The notes under the pieces were generated by a model. That model searched no databases, was not told where the DNA came from, and was given only the letters and a program-made list of their open reading frames with translations. From Pseudomonas entomophila (GTDB lineage: Bacteria; Pseudomonadota; Gammaproteobacteria; Pseudomonadales; Pseudomonadaceae), in assembly GCF_013523125.1 (NCBI RefSeq), contig NZ_JAAMQJ010000001.1:62001-126000 (forward strand): a stretch of DNA of 64,000 bases. Direction: 5' to 3'. Each line of letters opens with the position of its first letter. The stretch's first letter is position 1. Below are positions 16,432 through 24,974 of the stretch, piece by piece. A program made the translations under genes and the position numbers.

Positions 16432-16694
16432 CGTTCCCCCACGGGGCGCTGGTGCGTGCCAGGCCCGTTGTACGTTGAGTGGTGTGTCTACCGCGAGCGA
16501 CGCGCCGTTTTTACAGCGAAGATTGGAGTAAAGCCAGTCAAACGTTCAGCCTGGGTGAACGTTTCATCTGAATCCGGACAGCATGTTAGCAGAGGGTTCT
16601 GCTACATGCCGGGAATTTGACACGCACGACGATGAACGTCGAGTGCAGGACTTCGCGTACAATCGCGCCCTCTTCATTGACCAAAGGATCACCC

Positions 16695-17261
16695 ATGTCC
16701 GGCCTCGAACTGTTCGCCGCTGCCCTCGGTGTGCTCGCCGTGTGGCTGACCGTCAAGCAGAACCCGTGGTGCTGGCCGATCGGCCTGGTCATGGTACTGG
16801 TCTACAGCTGGATCTTCTATGGCGTACGGCTGTACTCCGACATGCTCCTGCAGCTGGTCTATGCCGTCCTGCAGCTGTATGGGTGGTGGCAGTGGACCCG
16901 TCCAGGGCATGTCGAGCGCGCCCGTCAGGTCAGTCGCCTGTCGGCGTCTGCCATGGGCCTGAGCCTGGGGACGGGCCTGCTGGTCAGCCTGGCGCTGGGC
17001 GCGGCCATGGCCCACTGGACCGATGCCGCGCAGCCCTGGCTGGACGCCGCGTTGACCGGCTTCAGCCTGGTGGCGCAGGTGTGGATGGCGCAGAAGCGGC
17101 TGCAATGCTGGCCGTTGTGGGCGTTGCTGGACACGGTCTTCGTCGGCCTGTTCCTGTACAAGGGGCTTTACCTGACCGCGGCGCTGTACGCGCTGTTCAC
17201 CTGGCTGGCGGTACGCGGCTGGCTCGAATGGCGACGTGCGCCCGCCGTGGCCTGCGCATGA
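16695..17261 (+). CDS. pnuC: nicotinamide riboside/mononucleotide transporter PnuC
   Basis: Inner-membrane facilitator for NAD precursors (188 residues). About seven hydrophobic helices and the family signature of aromatic residues are visible (NPWCWPIGLVMVLVYSWIFY, QLYGWWQW). The start at 16695 is chosen because AAAGGATC lies ten bases before it; an in-frame TTG upstream is less likely. The final four bases overlap the start of a NadR-like kinase gene, a pairing in which the kinase phosphorylates the incoming riboside and traps it in the cell. Confidence 0.93.
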   Translation: MSGLELFAAALGVLAVWLTVKQNPWCWPIGLVMVLVYSWIFYGVRLYSDMLLQLVYAVLQLYGWWQWTRPGHVERARQVSRLSASAMGLSLGTGLLVSLALGAAMAHWTDAAQPWLDAALTGFSLVAQVWMAQKRLQCWPLWALLDTVFVGLFLYKGLYLTAALYALFTWLAVRGWLEWRRAPAVACA

Positions 17262-17800
17262 AGGTGCTGGTGCTGTGTGGCCCCGAATCGAGTGGCAAGA
17301 GCTGGCTGGGCGGCGAACTACAAGCGCACTTCGGTGGCCGCCTGGTCGGCGAATACGTGCGGCATTTCATCGATCATCACCAGCGTGACACGTGCCTGGC
17401 CGACATCCCGGCCATCGCCCGTGGGCAACTGGCCTGGGAAGATGAGGCACGTTCCCAGGCCCCTGCCCTGCTGATCCTCGACACTCACCTGCTGAGCAAC
17501 CTGCTCTGGAGTCAGACGTTGTTCGGCGACTGCCCGGCCTGGCTGGAGCAGGCCCTGCTGGCGCGTCATTACGACTTGCACTTGCTGCTCGACCCGCGTG
17601 GTGTGGACTGGGTAAGCGACGGCCAGCGCTGCCAGCCTGGACTGGCGCAACGGCAGGTGTTCTTCGAGCAGAGTCGCCACTGGCTGCTGGCGCACCGCCA
17701 GCCGGTACAGGTGCTCGAGGGCAGTTGGGCGCAGCGACGGCAAGCGGCCTTCGAGGCGGTCGAATGTTTGCTGGCAGGCTCGACGCCCGCGACACGCTGA
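17258..17800 (+). CDS. NadR-like AAA-type ATPase/ribosylnicotinamide kinase
   Basis: Cytoplasmic P-loop protein of 180 residues. The Walker A CGPESSGKS is at residues 7-15, exactly the form found in the C-terminal kinase domain of NadR, and EYVRHFIDHH and LILDTHLLSN follow as in that domain. The N-terminal adenylyltransferase and helix-turn-helix parts of full NadR are missing, so it is expected to be a nicotinamide riboside kinase only, not a regulator. Translational overlap with pnuC (ATGA) strongly supports this. After it, 17801-17841 is a short convergent gap. Confidence 0.88.
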   Translation: MKVLVLCGPESSGKSWLGGELQAHFGGRLVGEYVRHFIDHHQRDTCLADIPAIARGQLAWEDEARSQAPALLILDTHLLSNLLWSQTLFGDCPAWLEQALLARHYDLHLLLDPRGVDWVSDGQRCQPGLAQRQVFFEQSRHWLLAHRQPVQVLEGSWAQRRQAAFEAVECLLAGSTPATR

Positions 17801-17841
17801 GCGAAGACGGCCAGGCGGGCCCCCAAGGGTGGGGACTGCCG

Positions 17842-19068
17842 TCAGCCCACGTGCGAATCGGGCAGAGGCACAGGAGCCGCCTGCTGGCCCTCTTCGGCCT
17901 GCGCCAGGCACACGATGAAGCGTGTGCCGTCGATCGCATCGGAACTGACGCGGACCCCGCCGCCGTGCGCCTCGGCGATGGCCTTGACGATGAACAGGCC
18001 CAGACCCACGCTGCGCCCCACGCCCTGCTCGCTGCCGCGTACCATCGGTTCGAACAGCACGTCCAGGGTGGCCTGGGGGATCGACTGGCCGTAATTGAGC
18101 ACGGTGATCTGCGGACGCCCCTGGGGGAAGTCGGAGATCACGTGGATCGGCTGAGCCGGATCGCCATAGGCCACGGCATTGCCCACCAGGTTGCCGATCA
18201 GTTGCTGCACCCGGTCGGCGTCCAGAAGCGCACGGCCATGGGCGACGGCCTGATGCAGCAGCATGACGCCAGGAAACGCCACGCGTAGCTCATCCAGGCT
18301 CTGACGCACGACCTCATGCAGGTCCAGTGGCGTCGATGAGATGGCGATGCCGTGGCCGATGCGTTCCAGGGTGAAGTCCAGCAGGTCGGCGATCATGCGC
18401 TCGGCACGGCCCGCCGACTGGCCGATGTGCGCCAGCATGCGCGCCTCGCGAGGCGAACGCTCGGCCTGACCGAGCATGTCGGCAGCCATCTGGATGGCGG
18501 TCAATGGCGTACGCAGATCGTGGCTGACGATGCCGACCATCTGCTCGGCATAGGTGGCACGCCGCTGGGCGCTTTGATACGCCCTCTTCAACTGAGCCTG
18601 TGCCTCGTCCAGGCTCGCCTGTGCCAGGGTCTTTTCCCGCAACAGGTTTTCCGCCAGATTGCGTGCATTGAGCAGCTCTCGCTCGTAGCGGTCGCGTTCG
18701 GTGGTGGTGAACACCGACAGTTGATAGTAGGCCACGCCTTCGTGCACCTGCCGCACGCCGTTGAGCAACATCGTGACGGCGCTGCCATCGCGGTGCAGCA
18801 GTTGCAGCTTGATCTCGCCGACCGAGCCCTGCATGTGCATGATCGGCGCCCAGTGGGTCTGGTAGAAGATCCGCCCGCCCATGGTCAACAGGTCCTGGAA
18901 GCGCCGTCCGTCGAGGGCCTCGCAGGTGTAGCCCAGCCAGTCGGCGAACGTGCGATTGACCTGCAGCAGCGTACCGTCCTCGCGCGTGGTCAACAGACCG
19001 CAAGGCGCCTGATCGAACAGCGTTCGCGCGTCTGGCAACGAAGAGGCGTCAACCGTCATCGCGACCAC
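17842..19068 (-). CDS. PAS-domain sensor histidine kinase
   Basis: Soluble histidine kinase of 408 residues with no membrane helix. A PAS domain covers about residues 13-130 (LFDQAPCGLLTTREDGTLLQ onward), a coiled linker about 135-175, a HisKA dimerisation helix with phospho-acceptor His183 in VSHDLRTPL, and a HATPase domain with N-box LIGNLVGNAV, and G-boxes near VGLGLFIVKAIAEAHGG. No receiver domain is fused and no response regulator gene is adjacent. Its start lies within the last 20 bases of an RsbQ-like hydrolase gene, so the two are coupled. In Bacillus RsbQ acts with the PAS-containing phosphatase RsbP; here a kinase takes that place (inference). Confidence 0.93.
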   Translation of the reverse strand: MVAMTVDASSLPDARTLFDQAPCGLLTTREDGTLLQVNRTFADWLGYTCEALDGRRFQDLLTMGGRIFYQTHWAPIMHMQGSVGEIKLQLLHRDGSAVTMLLNGVRQVHEGVAYYQLSVFTTTERDRYERELLNARNLAENLLREKTLAQASLDEAQAQLKRAYQSAQRRATYAEQMVGIVSHDLRTPLTAIQMAADMLGQAERSPREARMLAHIGQSAGRAERMIADLLDFTLERIGHGIAISSTPLDLHEVVRQSLDELRVAFPGVMLLHQAVAHGRALLDADRVQQLIGNLVGNAVAYGDPAQPIHVISDFPQGRPQITVLNYGQSIPQATLDVLFEPMVRGSEQGVGRSVGLGLFIVKAIAEAHGGGVRVSSDAIDGTRFIVCLAQAEEGQQAAPVPLPDSHVG

Positions 19069-19864
19069 CGAGGCGGCCGAGGAAGTCGTCCATCGCCTTC
19101 ACGCAGGCACTGGGTGCGCTCATGTGCGGGCAGTGGCCGATGTTGTCGACCAGCTGCAGCGTGCTTCCGGCGATGGCCTGCTTCAGGTACTCACCCACCT
19201 GGATCGGCGCGATCAGGTCGTCGCTGGCCTGCAGGATCAGGGTGGGCGTGGTCAGCCGCGCCACGTCCTCGCGGTTGTCGGACAGGAAGGTGACCCGGGC
19301 GAACTGCTTGGCGATGTCCGGGCGCGTGCTGCAGAAGCTCTGGGTCAGCTCGTCGGCCAGGGCCGGCTGGCCCGGCGCGCCCATGATCACCGGCGCCATG
19401 CTGCTCGACCAACCCAGGTAGTTGCTGTCGAGGGTCTCGAGCAGGGCATTGATGTCATCGCGCGAGAACCCGCCGACGTACGCTTCGTCATCGATGTAGC
19501 ACGGTGACGGCCCGACCATGACGTGTGCCGCCACCCTGCCAGGCGCCGCAAGGTCGCTCAGCACACCGATCATGGCACTGACCGAGTGCCCGACCAGCAC
19601 CACCGGGCCTTTGCCGTAGGCATCGATGAGCTGCGACAGGTCGTCGGCATAGCCTGCCAGGGTATCGTAGCGGGCCGGATCGTAGGCGCTCAGGTCGGAG
19701 CGTCCCGAGCCGATCAGGTCGTGCAGGACCACCGTGAACCGGTCGGTGAAATGTTCGACCATGTAGCGCCACATGGTCTGGTCGCAACCGAAGCCGTGCG
19801 AGAAGATCATCGTCGCCGGGCCCTTCCCGAGGAGAGTCACGTGGTGGCGTTGCTGCAGGTTCAT
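19049..19864 (-). CDS. RsbQ-like alpha/beta hydrolase
   Basis: Cytoplasmic alpha/beta hydrolase of 271 residues, no signal peptide. It matches Bacillus RsbQ closely by remembered sequence: GHSVSAMIG with nucleophile Ser94, MVGPSPCYIDDEAYVGGF, DSNYLGWSSSMAP, SFCSTRPDIAKQFAR, LQASDDLIAP with acid Asp216, and IGHCPHMSAP with His244. RsbQ is needed for RsbP to sense energy stress, and the plant karrikin/strigolactone receptors are of the same family. The downstream overlapping PAS kinase suggests that a product or bound ligand is handed to the kinase. The start was chosen at the ATG preceded by GAG at a usable distance; further upstream residues are not family-like. Confidence 0.92.
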   Translation of the reverse strand: MNLQQRHHVTLLGKGPATMIFSHGFGCDQTMWRYMVEHFTDRFTVVLHDLIGSGRSDLSAYDPARYDTLAGYADDLSQLIDAYGKGPVVLVGHSVSAMIGVLSDLAAPGRVAAHVMVGPSPCYIDDEAYVGGFSRDDINALLETLDSNYLGWSSSMAPVIMGAPGQPALADELTQSFCSTRPDIAKQFARVTFLSDNREDVARLTTPTLILQASDDLIAPIQVGEYLKQAIAGSTLQLVDNIGHCPHMSAPSACVKAMDDFLGRLGGRDDG

Positions 19865-20194
19865 GAACGGTCTCGTGCGCGGTGAATGGGAAAGAAGCGA
19901 AAGGCCACCGAATGCCGGGCGAAACGGCACGACAAGGCTCAGGGCATGCAACCTGCAGGGAGGATAACGTACCTGCGGCGGGTGGAATAGCCGCCACACG
20001 CCTCTTGCCGGCTCTGCGGTACAGGCGGGCCGGCAGCGTCAGCCACACGCCGCACACCCGTGCCTGCCCGAGCGCTCACGCTTGCACGTCCCGCAGATTC
20101 GTTACCGGGCTTGTACGCAGCCTGGGTGACAGGACAGGCCTGTTATCATTGCCCACATTTCTATGACCGTTCGATGACATATAAGGACATTTCC

Positions 20195-22393
20195 GTGAAG
20201 CACTGGTTCGGCCTCCTTCGCCATCCTGCAGCCCGGCTGATGACGCTCGCCCTCCTGGTGATCGTGATCCCGCTGGTCTCGCGCAGCCTGCTGGGGTGGT
20301 CGCATCCTTTTGGCTATGCGTCGGACCTGGCCGTGGGTCTCGGGCTGGTCCTGCTGCTGCAGCGCCAGCGACCCTGGCTGGCGCTGGGCGTGCTGGTGGT
20401 CTGGGCTTTCCTGAGCGTGGCCGCCGTCGAGCTGGTCAGTGCCGTGGGACGATTGCCTGCCAGCAGCGACCTGGCCTATCTGTTCGATCCGCAGTTCGTC
20501 GAGAACTCCACCGGCGGCGGGCTGGCGCACCCTGGGCTGCCGTGGACCCTGGCCATCGGCATCGTGTTGTGGCTGCTGAGCTGCCGCCTGGGGCGCCAGC
20601 AGGCGCCCATGCCATTGCCACGCCGCGCCTGGAGCGTGCCAGCGTTGCTGCTGGTCGCGCATTGGGCCGGGCAGCACCTGTCACCTTCCGAAGCCGAACC
20701 GTGGCGCCAGTTCAACCTGCCGCATCAACTGCTCGCGACGGGCACCGGTGCGCTGCAGCAGCGGATCGAGCGGTGGGCCGGGCTCGAGCCACAGGCGTCA
20801 CCGCCGTCGATGACCGGGCTGGTGGGTGTCGACCTCGACGGCCAGCGCCTGCTGACCGGCCCCGGCCAGGCCCGCAACCTGCTGATCGTTACCCTGGAAG
20901 GCATCCCGGGGGCCTATGTCCTTACCAATCGCCAGGCCTTGAACAGCCCGTTCGACGAGGACCTCATGCCCCGCCTCAGCCAGTGGGCCGAGCGCGGCAT
21001 GAACACGCCGGACTACGTGCTGCACACGCACCAGACCATCCGTGGCCTGTACGCGATGCTGTGCGGCGACTACGACAAGTTCGACAATGGCACCCCCAAG
21101 GGCGTCGAGCTGCTCAACCAGCAAGCGCGCAATCAGGCCTGCCTGCCCGCGCAGCTGCGCCAGCACGGCTTCACCACCCATTACCTACAAGGCGCCGGCC
21201 TGCGTTTCATGGCCAAGGACCGCATCATGCCGCACATCGGTTTCGACGCCGTGCACGGGCTGGAGTGGTTCGCCAACGACAATTACCTCACCTTCCCCTG
21301 GGGCAAGGACGACAAGGCTTTCTTCGAGGGTGCCGCGCAGTACGTCGGCCAGCTGCGCCAGCAGCGCGAGCCCTGGATGCTGACGCTGCTGACCGTGGGC
21401 ACGCACCAACCCTACTCAGCGCCCGAGGCCTACCTGGCGCGCTACCCCAGCGCCAAGCAGGCGGCTGTCGCCTACCTGGACGACGCCCTCGGTGACTTCC
21501 TCGAGACGCTGGACCGCCAGGGGGTGCTCGAGGACACTCTGGTGGTCATCACTTCGGACGAATCCCATGGCATCGACGGCGTGCGCCTGGCGTCGGCCTG
21601 GGGCTTCAACCTCCTGCTCGCGCCCGACCCGTCTGCACTCCCCCGCCTCAAGTCCGGCACCTATGGCCACGTCGACCTGACGGCGTCCCTGCTGGACTAC
21701 TTCGCCCTGCCCGTCCCCGCCGAGCTCAACGGGCGCTCGCTGCTGCGCGACTACGCCAGTGGCCGGCCCATGCTGTCGTTCACCAATGGCCAGCTGCGCC
21801 ACCACGATGGCCATGGCACGTTGACCGAATGCGATTTCCAGCAGCGCTGTCGCCGCTATGCCAGCGCAGGCTTCATCGTCCCGACCGCCCGCTACCTGGG
21901 CCAGGGTGACCGCAATGTGGCGCAGCAGGTCATGGCCATGGCCGGTACCCTGGACCGTTCGTTGATACGCACGCCTTCGAACGTGCGCTACCAGTTCGGC
22001 AGCGCCACGCCCATACCGCTGAACCCGAGCGTACGTGACGACTGGGCCGATAACCTGATCGGCGCCCAATACCTGGAAATGCCAGAAGGCACGCGCACGC
22101 GCGTACGCCTGAAAATTCGCGCACTGGCCTCAGATACGCCTGCGAAGATCCTGCTCAAGACCAAGGAATTCGAACAGGACGTGGCGCTGGGCCTGCCTGA
22201 GCAGATGATCGTGAGCGCCGAGCAGCCTTTGGTCATGGAATTCGACTTCGACAACCCGACGGTGCGCAAGGCCTTCTCGTTCCATCTGCTCGGCTATGGC
22301 ACCGGTGCGGTGGAAATCAGCGACTTCAGCGTGACCACCGCGCTACCGGACGACGCCGACGCCTTCAGCGACGAGGAACAGCCCGCCGCCTGA
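20195..22393 (+). CDS. LTA-synthase-family sulfatase/phosphoglycerol transferase
   Basis: Membrane-anchored alkaline-phosphatase-superfamily enzyme of 732 residues. Four to five N-terminal membrane helices (about residues 10-190) are followed by an extracytoplasmic sulfatase domain: NLLIVTLEGIPGAYV near 227, a nucleophile region around THQTIRGLYAML, and the metal-binding TSDESHGIDG near 449. A C-terminal beta-type domain follows. The GTG at 20195 is preferred because AAGGA lies eight bases before it; an ATG at 20174 is the alternative. Family members move phosphoglycerol or phosphoethanolamine onto glycans (MdoB/OpgB, LtaS, EptA); which acceptor is used here is not visible. It converges on the VpsR-like regulator with an 11-base gap. 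Confidence 0.88.
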   Translation: MKHWFGLLRHPAARLMTLALLVIVIPLVSRSLLGWSHPFGYASDLAVGLGLVLLLQRQRPWLALGVLVVWAFLSVAAVELVSAVGRLPASSDLAYLFDPQFVENSTGGGLAHPGLPWTLAIGIVLWLLSCRLGRQQAPMPLPRRAWSVPALLLVAHWAGQHLSPSEAEPWRQFNLPHQLLATGTGALQQRIERWAGLEPQASPPSMTGLVGVDLDGQRLLTGPGQARNLLIVTLEGIPGAYVLTNRQALNSPFDEDLMPRLSQWAERGMNTPDYVLHTHQTIRGLYAMLCGDYDKFDNGTPKGVELLNQQARNQACLPAQLRQHGFTTHYLQGAGLRFMAKDRIMPHIGFDAVHGLEWFANDNYLTFPWGKDDKAFFEGAAQYVGQLRQQREPWMLTLLTVGTHQPYSAPEAYLARYPSAKQAAVAYLDDALGDFLETLDRQGVLEDTLVVITSDESHGIDGVRLASAWGFNLLLAPDPSALPRLKSGTYGHVDLTASLLDYFALPVPAELNGRSLLRDYASGRPMLSFTNGQLRHHDGHGTLTECDFQQRCRRYASAGFIVPTARYLGQGDRNVAQQVMAMAGTLDRSLIRTPSNVRYQFGSATPIPLNPSVRDDWADNLIGAQYLEMPEGTRTRVRLKIRALASDTPAKILLKTKEFEQDVALGLPEQMIVSAEQPLVMEFDFDNPTVRKAFSFHLLGYGTGAVEISDFSVTTALPDDADAFSDEEQPAA

Positions 22394-22404
22394 GCGCGAC
22401 GCGT

Positions 22405-23715
22405 CTAACGAATCTGGTGCTTGTGCAGCAGGCGATAGAAAGTGGGACGTGAAACGCCCAGAACCTTTGCCGCCAGGGTCATGTTGTCACCGTGTCGATG
22501 CAGCACGTCGCAGAGCGCCTGACGTTCGGCGCGGTGCTTGTAGTCCTCCAACGTGGCGATCGGTGCTTCTTCATCGTCCCGCGTCCGCAAGCCCAGATCC
22601 TGGGCTTCCACTTGCCGGCCGGCTGCAAGCACCAACCCGCGCCGGACCCGATTGGCCAGCTCTCGGACATTGCCAGGCCAATCGTGACGGCCCATGGCGG
22701 ACAGCGCAGCCTCGCTGAAGGCGCGGGGCATGCGGCCGGTTTCCTGGCTGTAGAAGCGCGCGAAGTGTTCTGCCAGCGTCGGCAGATCGGCGTGCCGCTC
22801 GCGCAGCGCCGTGGTAGCGATGCGCATGTCGGCAAGGCGACGATACAGCGCCTCGTCGAAACGACCGGCCTTGACCGCCGCGTCGAGGTCGACCCGTGTC
22901 GCAGCCAGGATGCGCGGCTCGTCGGGGTGATCGTCATGGGCATGGCGAGCTCCATGAGCATCGAGCACCTGAACGAGCGCCGCTTGTGCGGCGCACGACA
23001 GGTCGGCGACCTCATCGAAGAACAGCGTCCCGCCCCTGGCCGCCTGGACCAGCGCAGGCAGGGACGATGGCGCCGCTTCGCCCAGGGCAGAGGACGGTGC
23101 TTGTTGAGGCGCCTGCGCGGACAATCGGCTGCAATGCAGCGTCAGAAAAGGCCGGTCCCGACGCGGCGAAAGGCGGTGCAGCGTGCGTGCGAGCAACTCC
23201 TTGCCCGTACCCGGTTCACCCTGGATGAGCATCGGAAAGGCCGCTGGCGCCCACTTGAGCACCCTCTTGCGCAATTCGCGCATCGCACGGCTGTCGCCCA
23301 GCAGCTCGTGGGAGGGCTCGTCCGCCTTGTTCGAGTGCTTGCTGCGCACGCGCGACAGGCCATGGGCCCGGGCCAGCGTGGCCTGTACGCGCATGGGGTC
23401 GAGCGGTACCGTATGGAAGTCGAAGAACCATTCGCACACGAAGTCGCCGACGTTCTGCATCCGCAGCTCTTCGGCGCTGAGCACGGCGATCCACTCCAGA
23501 GTGCTGTGCCGGATCAGCGCCTTGACGGCCTCTGGCTCACGCAAGTGTCCGGCATGCAGGCGCAGCAGCCCAACGCCTGCGGTGGGGCTGCTGGCGTCGG
23601 AAAAGTCACCGACGTCGACCTCCCAACCGGCACTGCGCAAGCTTGGCAACAAGGCGTGACAGTCGTCGCACGGGTCGATGATCAATAGACGGCGATGAGC
23701 GATAGCGTCGGACAT
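22405..23715 (-). CDS. VpsR-like AAA+ enhancer-binding regulator lacking GAFTGA
   Basis: Transcription regulator of 436 residues: an N-terminal receiver-like VpsR domain (about 1-130), an AAA+ domain with Walker A GEPGTGKE and Walker B GGTLFFDEVADL, an Arg-finger region (GRFDEALYRRL), and a C-terminal Fis-type helix-turn-helix (NMTLAAKVLGVSRPTFYRLL). The segment between Walker A and Walker B that normally carries ESELFGHEKGAFTGA is replaced by an Ala/Pro/Ser-rich stretch, so the loop that remodels sigma-54 holoenzyme is missing. VpsR of Vibrio, a c-di-GMP-responsive biofilm activator, likewise lacks it and works with sigma-70. It is divergent from a small unknown gene. Confidence 0.9.
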   Translation of the reverse strand: MSDAIAHRRLLIIDPCDDCHALLPSLRSAGWEVDVGDFSDASSPTAGVGLLRLHAGHLREPEAVKALIRHSTLEWIAVLSAEELRMQNVGDFVCEWFFDFHTVPLDPMRVQATLARAHGLSRVRSKHSNKADEPSHELLGDSRAMRELRKRVLKWAPAAFPMLIQGEPGTGKELLARTLHRLSPRRDRPFLTLHCSRLSAQAPQQAPSSALGEAAPSSLPALVQAARGGTLFFDEVADLSCAAQAALVQVLDAHGARHAHDDHPDEPRILAATRVDLDAAVKAGRFDEALYRRLADMRIATTALRERHADLPTLAEHFARFYSQETGRMPRAFSEAALSAMGRHDWPGNVRELANRVRRGLVLAAGRQVEAQDLGLRTRDDEEAPIATLEDYKHRAERQALCDVLHRHGDNMTLAAKVLGVSRPTFYRLLHKHQIR

Positions 23716-23890
23716 GGACGTTTCCTTGGCGCCAAATAATTAATTTTTCTATATCAAACAGTTAGTTGCGGCGCCTAGGTAGAAAGTAGCAAGTAAACGT
23801 CAAAAAACTAATACCGTTCGTCGGCTCTCTTTGCCGAGGCGGAACTTTGAAAAAAGGGTTGATTTCGATCTTTTTTCTCTGTCCGTGTGA

Positions 23891-23922
23891 CTTGGTAGTG
23901 CCATGCGCGCATCACTACCAAG
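23891..23922. promoter_or_regulatory. 32-bp palindrome upstream of small gene
   Basis: CTTGGTAGTG (23891-23900) and its exact reverse complement CACTACCAAG (23913-23922) flank an internal palindrome ATGCGCGCAT (23903-23912). It lies 73 bases before the small gene and in the 280-base divergent gap with the VpsR-like regulator, otherwise AT-rich. It is either a dimeric operator or a strong leader hairpin. Confidence 0.5.
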
Positions 23923-23995
23923 ACCCCGCCGCTGGCATCCTGCGCTTGCCGTCGTCGGACCTCTTTCGCTGTTCAGGATCATAGAGAGCCAAACC

Positions 23996-24262
23996 ATGAA
24001 CGCCCCGCTCCGTGTCAACGAAGCCTTGCTGATCGCCGACCACGCCTTCGAACCCTTCCAGTGCGTTGCCTGGGATGCGCCCAATGGCACCGGTGAACTG
24101 AGTCTTGCCGTGATCGACCGGACCAACACCCGCATCGGCAGCAAGCAAGTGTCCTCGCGCGTCTACACCGATACCCAACAATGGCTGGGACTGATCGAAC
24201 AGGTCAGAAGCGAATTGAGCGAACAAGGCTACGCACTGCAGCCCTGGGTGATGCCGAAGTAA
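23996..24262 (+). CDS. hypothetical protein (88 aa)
   Basis: Not recognised. A soluble protein of 88 residues with no signal peptide, membrane segment or Cys. The beginning (MNAPLRVNEALLIADHAFEPFQCVAW) and the helical C-terminal part (QQWLGLIEQVRSELSEQGYALQPW) look like a single small alpha/beta domain. The ATG at 23996 is preferred; the frame is open to about 23903 but that portion covers the palindrome at 23891-23922 and lacks a good ribosome site. It is divergent from the VpsR-like regulator, which is its most likely controller. Confidence 0.7.
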   Translation: MNAPLRVNEALLIADHAFEPFQCVAWDAPNGTGELSLAVIDRTNTRIGSKQVSSRVYTDTQQWLGLIEQVRSELSEQGYALQPWVMPK

Positions 24263-24308
24263 GGCGACGACGCCTCTGCGCGCGCCCCTGGGCGATGCAG
24301 GGGCGACG

Positions 24309-24974
24309 TCAGCGCGGCTTGAAGGTGTGCAAGGCCTGATACTCGGCCTCGAGCTGCTCGGCCAGTAGGTGAGCGCGCCCCACGCGAACGAGCGACAGCT
24401 CCATGTCCACTACCAGGCTGGCGCAAGGCAGTGGCTGCAAGGGCGCCCACTGCGGCAGACGACCATCGGTCAGCACCAGGCAGCGCTGACGTTCATCGGG
24501 CAGGCGTTTCTGCCGGGCTAGCAACCAGTGGCGGGCCTGCGTCAGTGCGGCCAGCAAAGGCGTACCGCCTCCGGCACCCAAGTGTTGCAGCCAGTCTTGC
24601 AAGGCCTGGGACGCTTTCAGGCCATGGCACTGCCAACGGGGCGTGCTACCGCTGGCAGTCAGCAAGGCCAGGCGCGCGCGTTGCCGGTAGGCTTGATCGA
24701 AACATTCGGCCAGCAACCCCTTGGTCTGGGCGAGCGCGCCCTGCCGACGGGTCGAGGCCGAGCTGTCGACGATCACCACCCAGAGTTCGGCAGGCCGCGC
24801 CTGTCGCCGCTGCCAGCGCAGGTCGTCGCGTACCTGTGGCCTGCCCTGAGCGAGCGTGGCCGCCCAGGCCACCTGCCCTGCGCTGGCCTGTCGTGACTGC
24901 CCGCGCAATGCGCCCTGTGCCTTGCCTTTCCCCTGTTGCGCGTCCGGCCGGTGAGTCCGGACGCGGACGCTCAA
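24309..24974 (-). CDS. ChlD-like VWA-domain chelatase subunit (short form)
   Basis: Single von Willebrand A domain protein of 221 residues, resembling only the C-terminal part of ChlD/BchD or CobT. The metal-ion site motif D-x-S-x-S is present as VDSSAST near residue 68, with Thr in [10 protein letters not shown] and Asp in LTDGRLPQ. A basic, Gln/Gly-rich N-terminal 55 residues may bind the AAA+ partner. The AAA-like half normally fused in ChlD is absent. It overlaps the ChlI-like gene by four bases and sits downstream of cobN and cobW in a B12 operon, so it is expected to serve cobalt insertion with CobN rather than magnesium insertion. Confidence 0.85.
   Translation of the reverse strand: MSVRVRTHRPDAQQGKGKAQGALRGQSRQASAGQVAWAATLAQGRPQVRDDLRWQRRQARPAELWVVIVDSSASTRRQGALAQTKGLLAECFDQAYRQRARLALLTASGSTPRWQCHGLKASQALQDWLQHLGAGGGTPLLAALTQARHWLLARQKRLPDERQRCLVLTDGRLPQWAPLQPLPCASLVVDMELSLVRVGRAHLLAEQLEAEYQALHTFKPR

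Noticed and set aside
16617..16663. TTGACA at 16617 and TACAAT at 16658 as a pnuC promoter
   Set aside because: The boxes are 35 bases apart, far from the required ~17; no promoter is claimed from them.
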